Shown: positions 20,422-30,500 of the stretch, in pieces
How the letters are laid out: each line of letters begins with the position of its first letter
How positions within the stretch are numbered: the first letter of the stretch is position 1
Source of the DNA: Leuctra nigra
Lineage: Eukaryota > Arthropoda > Insecta > Plecoptera > Leuctridae
Assembly: GCA_934045905.1 (NCBI GenBank)
Contig: OW203769.1
Coordinates: 19,003,705-19,067,704 of the forward strand
Length of the DNA: 64,000 nucleotides
Reading direction: 5' to 3'
Made by a program: the position numbers and the translations under genes
The notes under the pieces: model-generated
Database searches by the model: none
Told to the model about the DNA's origin: nothing
What the model saw: the letters and a program-made list of their open reading frames with translations, nothing else

Positions 20422-23400
20422 ATGAAGTTCCTGGCAGTCTTCGTTCTAGTAGCAGCCGTGGTCGGGGGAGCTCAAGTAAGTTTCACTTATCACTTATCAC
20501 TTATGCACTCGTATACTTGTGTTGAATCTGAAAAGTTTGAAGCATGACATAAGTTTTAGGATTTTATTATTCTTGTTTGATAATTTTACAGTGATGCTTT
20601 ATCTATTTCTCTTTGATTGACAAAATTATGCTGTGGAGTGGTTCTATTTTTCTTTTGTTATTCGTGTCTTTGGATTTTGTGACTATAAATATGAAAAAGT
20701 ATGAATATGAATATGATAATATTATATATATTATTCGTGATAATATTGTTAAGATTACATACCACCATGTCAAGTAAATACCAATTGACCATTTTAAATA
20801 TTATCTTAGTGGGTCTGCTTTCTAAGACAAATCATATGCAGTTTGATTTCCAAACAGCTTAGTCCCTTTTTCAACAATTGGTAAAACAGGGACTAAGGTG
20901 TATGGAAATAATACTGCATATGATTTTTCTTAGAAAGCAGAGCCACGGAGATAATATTTAAAATGGTCTATAAACAATATTTAGGAAATTTAGGAAAATG
21001 TATTATCTCTTAATGTAAATATAGTGCACTTTAACACCTTGGAAGAAAAAATAACACTATTTATTTAGGACTATTTACAAACTTTTAAAAAACTTTTGTT
21101 GTTGTTTAATAAATATTTGAAAATTTGAAAATGATCCTGAAAAATAGTTTTATTTTCTTAACATAACCCATAACATGATCGTGAAAGATATTACCTCTAC
21201 ACTGGAAGAATGTTGTAGAGAAGCAATGCTGCAAGTGTTATTGTTGCATATTGTTGCAGAGCGACGATCAGCAATACGAGCAGCGCGATCAGGACGATCA
21301 GTACGCCCAACCCGATGAGCAGGAGAGCGAGGAGGGCAATGTTGTAAGTGTTATTGATGCATATTGTTGCAGAGCGACGATCAGCAATACGAGCAGCGCG
21401 ATCAGGACGATCAGTACGCCCAACCCGATGAGCAGGAGAGCGAGGAGGGCAATGTTGTAAGTGTTATTGATGCATATTGTTGCAGAGCGACGATCAGCAA
21501 TACGAGCAGCGCGATCAGGACGATCAGTACGCCCAACCCGATGAGCAGGAGAGCGAGGAGGGCAATGTTGTAAGTGTTATTGATGCATATTGTTGCAGAG
21601 CGACGATCAACAATACGAGCAGCGCGATCAGGACGATCAGTACGCCCAACCCGATGAGCAGGAGAGCGAGGAGGGCAATGCTGTAAGTGTTATTGATGCA
21701 TATTGTTGCAGAGCGACGATCAGCAATACGAGCAGCGCGATCAGGACGATCAGTACGCCCAATCCGATGAGCAGGAGAGCGAGGAGGGCAATGTTGTAAG
21801 TGTTATTGATGCATATTGTTGCAGAGCGACGATCAACAATACGAGCAGCGCGATCAGGACGATCAGTACGCCCAACCCGATGAGCAGGAGAGCGAGGAGG
21901 GCAATGTTGCAAGTGTTATTGATGCGTATTGTTGCAGAGCGACGATCAACAATACGAGCAGCGCGATCAGGACGATCAGTACGCCCAACCCGACGAGCAG
22001 GAGAGCGAGGAGGGCAATGACCTCATCAGCGAGATGATGAGACACATGTACAAGTGCATGGAGGAAGAGAAGGACATCGACATCAGTGAGTCACAATTTA
22101 ACTGAATTCCAAGCATTTTGGTGCGTTTTGGATTTTGGGGGTATTCAAGTTTAAACTGTGAACCGAACATAAAGCCTGAAACAGGCGTTTTCTTCCTTTC
22201 AGCAATATTGTTCAACTTTTTAGAATTATCAACACACTATCAGTCAGAAATAACTAAAAAAAAAAATCAGATGGAGGCGATAACTCACTCGAATAGGGCA
22301 AACAAAACTAAGGCTTTTTGACGTAAATTTCCTTTTTTTAAAGATATTTTTGAATATCCAGGGGGCAAACGCTCCCTTTGTTTATTCTAAATTATAATTT
22401 CATTCAGATGCGTCAAGCAGTTATTGACGGAGGGTTACAGGGGGGGGGGGGGGGGAAGCTAGATCGAGTAGGTGGTGGATAGAACTCATGAATGGCAACA
22501 CTTCTGCTATTGCATGGGAATTATGTGTCCTTGTTTAGTATTGGCCAGTTAGAATGTAGTGTTGATGTGAAACAACATCGATGTTTGAGGGATCTGAGAC
22601 TGTTTGTGTATTTATTCCAGGTGTTTGTCTCACCATGTTCAAGAACACCAGCAATCTGGATGAGAACAAGTTTCATCCGTGCAAGGTGAGAATCTTCCAA
22701 GCTTTGTAAGCTCTCTGGTGCAAACAGTAATGAGTTCGATATTAGATGGAAGTAGGCCTCTCAGAAACCATATGTATTGGTTAAAAGTCTTATAATAGTA
22801 CATTCCTGTATCATTAAAAAAAATTAAAGAGACGTCCAGAAATGTACATTTTCAAATAATAATACCCTTGCGGTTACTCAAATGCGATCTGAAGTGGCTT
22901 CTGACATGCTCTTACATGCAGGACTTACATGTGTGATGTAGGCATCAACATGTCGCTCAGATTCAAATAGTACATTCCATTTCCAAGACAAGACCCACAC
23001 CTGCCACCAAGTAAAATCGGATTAATTTTGAATATTTTGTTGCATGTCGGACTGACTTCAACAAAATACTGCCTACAAAATAGTGATTCTTGTGTCTTAA
23101 CGATATGAATACTGAATGTTTTATATTAATCACAACTGAATTTCTTGCTTGTTTCAGTGCATGATTGCGTGCGTCCAAAGAAAGTTCGAAGTGGTAAGTC
23201 AAACATATTCTATTTCATAAAACACACAAAATACGTTGATAACATATTTTTTGTATGACAGTCAGATCAATGTATAAATTGATCATTTTCTTCACAATTA
23301 TTTTATTAGTTCAGCCAATTTCAATTCAATTTTTATTCTTGAAAAATTTAATTAGTAATTTTCATAAAACTATGACTCTTAATAATACGTCCTAGTTATA

Positions 23401-24648
23401 TTGCCATTCATTCGAATTCTTAAAACCTAGTTGAGATACTTACGATGTTGATAGAAAAATATCTAGTTTTAGTTGACAAAAGTACTAAAGTAAGGTTTGG
23501 ATTTTGTCACTCAAATTTGAATTGTTGTATCGAATTTGTTTATGTCAAAGCCGATAGAATAGGCGAGTCTTAGCATAAAACAAAGTCTTGCAGTGTGATT
23601 GAGTTTGATGATGTGAGGTTATGTATGTCATGAAAGTCTGGATCCGTCCTCAATATTCCTGCTGTATTGGAGGAACCTTAACACGTGTTCCTGATTCTTC
23701 CAGCTCAAGCCCGAGGGAACCTTCGACTGGAACAAGTTCACGGAGCACAAGAAGCGCATAGAAGAGCAGAAGTATCTGGATGAGGCCGACAAAGTCGAGA
23801 ACAATTGCAAGGGCCAGAGTAAGTAGCCAATCACAGTTTGGAGATTCGGCCATCAAGTTGATCTTGTGCATTTCTCTTGATATTGATGCTTTATGGGAAG
23901 ATGTTTTCGATTTCAATTTTTAAACTATTTAGAAGATTTTGAACATTTCGATATTTGACTGCCATTATTTACCATTGTAATACACGTTTTAAAGGATTAA
24001 AAGGGAGGGATTTTTTTTTTGGAAATAAAATATTAGCTTGAGTCGAATCATGTCACAAATTCAGTAAATTTTTAAACTCTAAAATATTGATAAAAACACA
24101 ATAAGTCATAAGACATCTCCGCAATAATACCCTTGTTATTTTCTCACCAGCTACAGCTAGTCCTGACATCTGTGAAACTGGTTTCAACATGTTCAAATGC
24201 TCCATGATTGCGTCAAAAGTTGTAAGTAAAACCAAGCAAGTCAGAAAGAAGTTGTAATTCTACACCAATTACAAGTCTGTGTACCAAAGAACAGTATCAG
24301 AGAGATTCTCTGGTATCAGAGAATTGCCATTCACTACAAGGAAAATATATTAAAATTTGAGATGTACACATACATCTTTCAATATCCAGCCAATATCGAA
24401 ACGGTATTGCCTTTCTGCTATTGTCTGGAATTGAAAGATATACATCTAAATCTCTTGGTGACTCAATCGCGCTGACTGTGCCTAAAATATGAATAAATGA
24501 AAACTTCATCTGTGATTCGTTCACATGCTTTGATCTGAATCTACTCTCTTACAAGTGAAATTATTTCCAGCTTCTAATCCTGTTGTTTTGTTTCTTCCAG
24601 GGGAGGGACTACGTCGAGAACTTGTTGAAGTCTTTCTCCGGTGAATAA
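20422..24648 (+). CDS. Odorant-binding protein OBP-A, 7 coding exons, with tandem exon 2 cassettes
   Basis: Exons: 20422-20475, 21938-22085, 22621-22685, 23158-23193, 23704-23818, 24151-24221 and 24601-24648 (TAA). All have GT-AG ends and phases that agree. The basic product is 178 residues: signal peptide MKFLAVFVLVAAVVGGAQ, then a Gln/Asp/Glu-rich segment (SDDQQYEQRDQDDQYAQ...), then the OBP domain. The cysteines are C1 in YKCME, C2-x3-C3 as CMIAC, C4 in ENNCKG and C5-x8-C6 as CETGFNMFKC. Two extra cysteines (ISVCLT and HPCK) are shared with OBP-B and would allow a fourth disulphide. Upstream of exon 2, six in-phase copies of its first 84 nt (from 21260) could be added as alternative exons. 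The role is binding of small hydrophobic ligands outside the cell, inferred from the family. Confidence 0.85.
20789..20966. mobile_element. MITE in intron 1 of OBP-A
   Basis: ACCATTTTAAATATTATCTT at the left pairs with the inverse at the right. The inner CTGCTTTCTAAG...ATCATATGCAG pairs with CTGCATATGAT...CTTAGAAAGCAG, and AGTCCCTTTTT...AACAGGGACT forms the core. Its inner motif resembles the 34509-34698 MITE. Confidence 0.8.
21223..21937 (+). repeat. 6 x 113-bp tandem copies of acceptor plus exon 2 start in OBP-A
   Basis: Exon-like blocks of 84 nt start at 21260, 21373, 21486, 21599, 21712 and 21825; the true exon starts at 21938. Each is preceded by a TATTGTTGCAG acceptor. Each copy is followed by 29 bases running from a donor-like site to the next acceptor. 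Copies 1-5 have GTAAGT (after GTT or GCT), while copy 6 has GCAAGT, as does the ancestral intron sequence upstream of copy 1 (GCTGCAAGTG). The 84-nt blocks are in phase 0, so any number of them can be included. Reading through without splicing gives a stop within the next unit. Confidence 0.9.
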
Positions 24649-24755
24649 TCGCAACACTGCAGTAAAACAGCAAACAGTGTGATGTGTACAAGTACTATAT
24701 GTTGTCGCCATACGCGTTTTTAGGCACTGGATATACTTAATCAATGTAAATATAC

Positions 24756-24761
24756 AATAAA
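24756..24761 (+). terminator. Poly(A) signal of OBP-A
   Basis: AATAAA lies 108 bp after the stop codon, in a typical position. Confidence 0.7.
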
Positions 24762-24789
24762 CGTTACTATGTGAAACTTTCATTGAAAA

Positions 24790-25215
24790 GTGGTGCGATT
24801 TTATTTAATTATAAACTTGAATCTTTCCTAAACATTTCCAATAATCTTGTGAGGAGCGAACAATAAGTTTGAAGTCTCACTGTTAATTCTGCATACTTCT
24901 GTAACTCATTCTGGCTCATTTATCGGTAGTAAACTTTTTTGACTCATATATTGTTATACATTGATTTATATTTATTATTGTATTTTGTTAGATTTTAATG
25001 ATTTCTTGATTTTTTTTTGCTTATCGAAAATCCCGATTTTGTAAAAACCAATATGGAACCAACTACTATGTCTTACGTGTTAAATTTGTTTTCTTCTAAA
25101 TAATAAAATTTCCCAAGTTTACTATGGTTTTAACATGAGTATCAAGAGTTTTAGTGGGATTTGGTTTCAATTTGTATTATAAAAGATTGTTTTTAACTCA
25201 ATGTTTGCACTTTTA
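24790..25215. other. No gene seen
   Basis: AT-rich spacer downstream of OBP-A. Confidence 0.5.
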
Positions 25216-25226
25216 TTGGTTGGTTC

Positions 25227-25270
25227 CATGATGCAATAATATACTAGCTAGAGAGATACTTATACCATGC
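25227..25270. mobile_element. 44-bp minimal P-like element
   Basis: It consists only of the two end sequences of the 46239-48386 P-like element fused at CTAGCTAGA (CATGATGCAATAATATACTA ... TTATACCATGC). The flanks GTTGGTTC (25219-25226) and GTTGATTC (25271-25278) are an 8-bp duplication with one mismatch. The left end resembles the P-element terminus (CATGATGAAATAACATA, from memory). Confidence 0.65.
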
Positions 25271-25390
25271 GTTGATTCCATGTAAAGAATACGAATTCCT
25301 AGTTGTTTTGCATCAGTTAGAAAGGGACATTTAAATTGCAAGAAACATTGAGTATCGAGCCGCATGGCTCTCGGTTTCAATTCCAGTATT

Positions 25391-25565
25391 TATTTTAATG
25401 GTGATTAACGTCGCACTGTTCTGCAACTAGGCTAACGGCGATGGATGAATGATTATGGTGATAACAGGGAGATTATGTTGAAGAATAGGTAAGAATGGAC
25501 GGTGAGAAGGAGGCGGTCGTGGCTCGTTGCCTCTCGACTGAGGGCTTTGTAATGTCAACAAAAAA
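25391..25565 (-). mobile_element. SINE copy, truncated
   Basis: On plus it reads AACGTCGCACTGTTCTGCA, GGCTAACGGCGATGGATGAA and AGAAGGAGGCGGTCGTGGC in the order expected for an inverse copy. The tRNA-like head is gone. Confidence 0.75.
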
Positions 25566-25675
25566 GAATTTAAATCAAAACAATAAGAAGTTTGTTGTGT
25601 AAAAATATAGTCATATTGCAAATAACAGTTGTCGGCGTCAGAAATGAAGAAAATGTTTATAAAATGCTAGTGGAG

Positions 25676-25736
25676 GATGCGAGACAAATGCAACCCGCAA
25701 TACAATGTTATGTATTGCGGGCTGCATCCAGGAGGA
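25676..25736. repeat. Short perfect hairpin
   Basis: GATGC...TGCAACCCGCAATACA pairs with TGTATTGCGGGCTGCATC across a loop of about 5 nt. The 15-bp core is interrupted by one wobble and extended by GATGC/GCATC. It may be a tiny MITE remnant; it is short for a miRNA precursor. Confidence 0.5.
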
Positions 25737-25759
25737 CATCTGGACAAACGGCGTCGCAT

Positions 25760-26172
25760 AACACCAAAACCGGCTGTTCCTATTGTATATTCCCTATATT
25801 TCTTTTCACAATATTCGTTTTTTTATGTTTACAATAAGGATTGATGTTTTTATTTTATACCTTATTAGTGTAAAATTAAGTAGGATTTTTTTTTTAAATC
25901 GTCACTATGGACTGTCACAATTGAAAGATTATTTTTGACCAAATGTTTCTAAAATAAATGTCGTTATCCTTAAAATTATTTTTCTTCGTCTACATAGATT
26001 ACAAAGTAGTTATGCCCAACGTTATATCAAGATAAATTGCATTTTTTTTTATCAAGATCAGCTGTTCTATTGTTTAAACACTAACACCTTTGGCATGCAT
26101 TGTGTGATATGTGATAAGGTAATCAATAGCGATCATGATTGTAATAGCTTATAGAGTGCACGATTTCATCAA
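25760..26172. other. No gene seen
   Basis: AT-rich spacer upstream of the tRNA gene. Confidence 0.5.
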
Positions 26173-26254
26173 GCCAGGTTGGCCGAGTGGTTAAGGCGTC
26201 AGACTTAAGTTCTGATACTCTCTGAGTGCGTGGGTTCGAACCCCACACCTGGCA
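26173..26254 (+). tRNA. tRNA-Leu (anticodon UAA)
   Basis: 82 nt, class II. The acceptor stem GCCAGGT/ACCTGGC is perfect with discriminator A. The anticodon stem TCAGA/TCTGA holds the loop CTTAAGT (UAA), and the T arm is GTGGG-TTCGAAC-CCCAC. T-rich sequence (CTTTTTTG) follows within 10 bp and can serve as a Pol III stop. Confidence 0.96.
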
Positions 26255-26893
26255 AAACTTTTTTGTTTTTATATTCGAATAATCGGTTTCTTTCTGCATT
26301 CGATGCATGTATTTAAACAAGTGTAGTGACTATGGTGCTTTGATGGCCCAATGTACATTATGTATGATTTAGTGGACATTTTGCAACTTTTGATGACGTT
26401 CACATTACAGTAGTATTTGACGATTGTTCAGACAAGCTTACACAATTATTGACAATTTAAGTTTATTTTGAAATTTTATCGATATGCAAGGAAAGAGCGC
26501 TTGAAGATGATTACTGGCCAAGGACTGGGTTTTGATAACACAATATAGAGTATAGAGTCTATAGAGAAGCAGTGACGACGTTGTAATGAAAAGCAGACAT
26601 TACCTATAGTTGTTTTATATTTACAGTTTTTACAGTTTTACTTTTTCCTTTACACAAGGTAATTTACAATATACAAAAGTACATGTGCATACACAAGCAT
26701 GTGACCCATAGGCTTTATGCCTTGTTTGGGTATTTGGAAACATAACATTTACCAATAATAGTAACAATAATACTAATAACTAAAAAATAATGCTAAGTCT
26801 ATTTGGCTATGCACAATTTAACTAATTACATTACGGAAATAAAAATTTTCAAATAATTTTCAAATAATAAAATAAAGTTAAATGTTTGTGGGG

Positions 26894-27574
26894 TCATGAT
26901 GTACTGTTAGTGTTACTATAATTTAAAAACTCATCTATTGAGTAGAACACATTATTTGTAAGGTGTAGCTTTACTTGCTTCTTAAATGTACAATATTTTT
27001 CGATATTCTTTATTTTTGGGCGCAATGCATTGTAAAGTATTGTATTGCTATACTGTGAGTTATTTTGTGTGCATTTAGTTCTATATTGTTCAATATGGAT
27101 GTTTGCTGTTTGTCTAGTGTTATGAGTATGTATATCGCTATTTTGAATAATATTTGTACTTGATTTAATGGCTATAAGAGATTCTAGTATATAAAGACAA
27201 GGAAAGGTAAGTATTTTATATTTTTTGAAATGATTTTTGCAGTCAGGTTTTTTGTATGAGTTACAATGTTTATATTTTAGTCCAAATAGTGCTCTTATAG
27301 CTTTTCTTTGGACCGTAAATATTTTGTGAGCATCCGTAGAATTTCCCCAGAATCTTATTCCGTATCTCATGTGTGACTCAAAGTTCGCATAGTACACCAT
27401 TTTCGCAGTTTTTATGTTTGTTAGAGACTTTATAGTTTTAAGAGAAAAGTAAGAAGAGTGTAATTTATTTAATAATTTAGAGCAGTGACTCTTCCAGTTA
27501 AGGTGTTCATCTATTATGATCCCAAGGAATTTAGTTTCTTTAACTTCAATGATCTCAGTATAGTACAGGAGCAA
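26894..27574 (-). pseudogene. LINE reverse transcriptase, C-terminal part
   Basis: The frame contains KETKFLGIIIDEHLNWKSH, the conserved segment that follows the RT catalytic core in jockey/CR1 elements, and later YANFESHMRYGIRFWG and VQRKAIRALFG, the usual thumb-end motifs. It directly continues the RT at 32831-34011, from which it is separated by the palindromic insertion. After the stop comes about 290 bp of AT-rich 3' UTR. Confidence 0.85.
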
Positions 27575-27580
27575 ATGTAA

Positions 27581-30500
27581 TTCCGCTCGATTGGAGTGCC
27601 GAAATTGATTTTTTCATAATTATCGATTGTTTACATCATTCTTAATATTACCTGACGTGCCTTCAATTTTTTGGTGGCCATCTTGGAAAATATGGCGGAA
27701 AACGTAAATTTTACAAATTATTTAATTGTTGGTTGAGGAAAGGTTGAAAAATTATGAAATAATTCACTAAATCTAAATCAAATGTGGAGACTTGAAAAAA
27801 AAAATACGCCGTGAACGACATTTTATTTTTTCATTGTTGGAATTGACCAATCACGTTTCTGTGTTTTTTTGCTCTCAATTTATTACGAAACGCGTGGACT
27901 TACACTAAAATATGTGGAATTAAAAATTGTAGGCAATTTCATTGTGAACAATATGCATTTTACAAAATTTTACTGCGACCAACAGTTTTCAGTTTAGAGC
28001 AATTATTGTGCGACCTTCCGAGTTAAGTCATCACCTCAGTAGATGCCATGGCCCCATACACGGTCAATAGTCCAGAGTCTAAGCTGCAAAAAGGGGCCTA
28101 ACCCGCACCTCTGTAACGTATGAAAAGTTCTCCGAAATTAGATTAGGGTGGGTGGGCCAAAATGCCAAATTTGTCAAAAAGTCATTGTTGTCATTATCAA
28201 ATAATCAAATCATATCAACCTAGTCGAGTAGCATATCAAATGAAAGCTTATCTTTAGAACAATTATAAATAATATATATCACCATTGTAAAATTGGTACA
28301 TAGGTCAAAAGGGGTCAAAAAGTAGTCAAAATCACATTTTTTAAGTATTCCAGGAAAATGCGGTACCTTCGTCCCTAATAAAGATCATAACAAATTTTTT
28401 TATATTAATCGATCCGATATGAATCTGATTATAACATATTAAAAGTTATCCAAAATTTTTCTTTGAACATGAATGGGCTAATGAATCTGTCATATAGTTT
28501 ATAAGGGCAATTTTTATTTTGAGTGCAAAATCTAAGATTATACCAATTTCCTAGCCACTTATAACTAAAGGTTTTTTGGTGTAAAACGATACAGAACAAT
28601 GCTGTCTAAAACATATCAAAAGTTCTCCAAATTTTGATTAGGGTGGTTGGGCCAAATTTCAAAATTTTGATTAAACTCATTGTTGTCATTTTCAAATTAT
28701 CAAATTATATCAACCTAGTCGAGTAGCATATCAAATGAGAGCTTATGATTAGTACAACAAATTAAAATAAATATGACCATTTAAAAGGTCATACAAAGGT
28801 CATGAGAGGCCAAAACATGGTAAAATTTCCCATTTTTAAGCGTCCAAGAACAAGTGACATTAGGTCATCGTTAATAAAAGCAATATTTTTTATGTTTTAC
28901 ATTGATTTCTTATTATGATAATGATGTCCTTTGATTTGTGTTTTATATTACCAATTTTTGTAACTTTATTGTAATTGTAATAAACCATACGAAATAATAA
29001 TAATAATAAAAGTAAATAATATACTATTTGACACCAATTAACCCAAAATTAAATAGTTTATAACATATAATTAATTCGCCAAAATTCTAAATCCGTCGAT
29101 TAGCCAATTTTTTTTTATTCAATTTCAAAATTGTGACATTTGTAGTGAAGAAAAATCTAGCGAATAGTATAAAATGACGGATAATCGTCATTTTATGTAT
29201 CAACTTGACAATGGGGTCGTTCCACCGGAATTAGACCAGTGGTCGTTGCGGCACTATTTAATACAATTTTCTAACTTTGCTCACAGAAACATATATTTTT
29301 ATGAATGTAAAAACGATTTTTTGCATATTTTTTACTTTTGTCGTTTAGAAGATACGGGCCTTAGAGGTTTGGAGAACAAGCAAAATAAGGGTATACGGCA
29401 AGTCTTACATTTGTACCAAAAACAAAGATAATTGTGTTCCACCAGCGTTGTTAGATTCAGAAAATGTTCATCTTTCAATAAAAAAATTCAACATTTGATT
29501 TGGGAAACTCTAACTGTGCAAATTTGGGGTGCACATTTTCGGCGGGAAATCGTGTTTTTTTGAATTTTTGAGCCAATGTTTTTCGTTCAATGTTAGTTAT
29601 TTCAAAACAAATATTTTTGTGTATGAACTACATACCAAGTGGTATAATAATTAGCTGATAAACATTTCAAATTATTCCATTAACCTAGCTAAAAAAATAT
29701 CAAAATATTTGGGAATTCAATTTTTTCCCATTTTCAAGGTCATCGTACGGAAAAGGGGGACCTCGTATAATCTGGTGGAACATACACTAAGATTGGCGAA
29801 TATAAGGTTGATAATTACTGAAAGTTTTGTTTTGTATATTGGCTTGGTATAGAAGTTACGATACTGTCCTTGGGGTCAAAATTGAAAATAAATTAATTTT
29901 TGACATTTTTGAGGTCATAGTACGGAAAAGGGGGACCACATATATTCTGGAAAGAGATGCGTTGACATTCACGTATATAAGGTTAGTAATTACCGAAAGT
30001 TTTGTTTTGTATATTAGTTTGGTATAGAAGTTAGGTATCATTGATGAGGTATTCACGGCTCAAATTTACTTCTGATTCAGATTTTATAAAAAAAACATTA
30101 ATGATGCACATTTATGATATACGCATGATTATTATTTTAATTTTTACTATATAAATATCAACGATAAAGATTTCATCGCTTTAGATGATTTAAAATATTA
30201 GCCCTAGGTGTAGTACAACCCGAAGATAAATAAATATGATAATTTTGAATCTATTGTCAGTTTTAAGTTAACATGATATACAAAACCAAACATTGAGAAA
30301 TTAAGAACATTAACATCACCAATTCAATCGTAATTTTTTACAGAATTAATGAGGTCACCCTTTTCCGTACTATGACCTACAAAATGCCAAAAATTAACTT
30401 ATTTTCCATATGCAGTACCTCATCAACGTTACTGTAACTTCTATACCAAACTAATATACAAAACAAAACTTTCGGTAATTACTAACCTTATATACGTGAA

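Noticed and set aside
21637..22215. Minus frames with LLALLLIGLGVLIVLIALLV, membrane-like
   Set aside because: Antisense of the Gln/Asp-rich cassette exons; the hydrophobicity comes from the complement of GAT/GAC/CAG codons.
25676..25736. miRNA precursor
   Set aside because: The hairpin is short and almost perfect with a tiny loop, which fits a MITE remnant better; small-RNA data would be needed.
29174..29431. 85-codon frame in the left arm of the big palindrome
   Set aside because: The mirror arm carries disabling changes and no motif was recognised, so it is likely non-coding.
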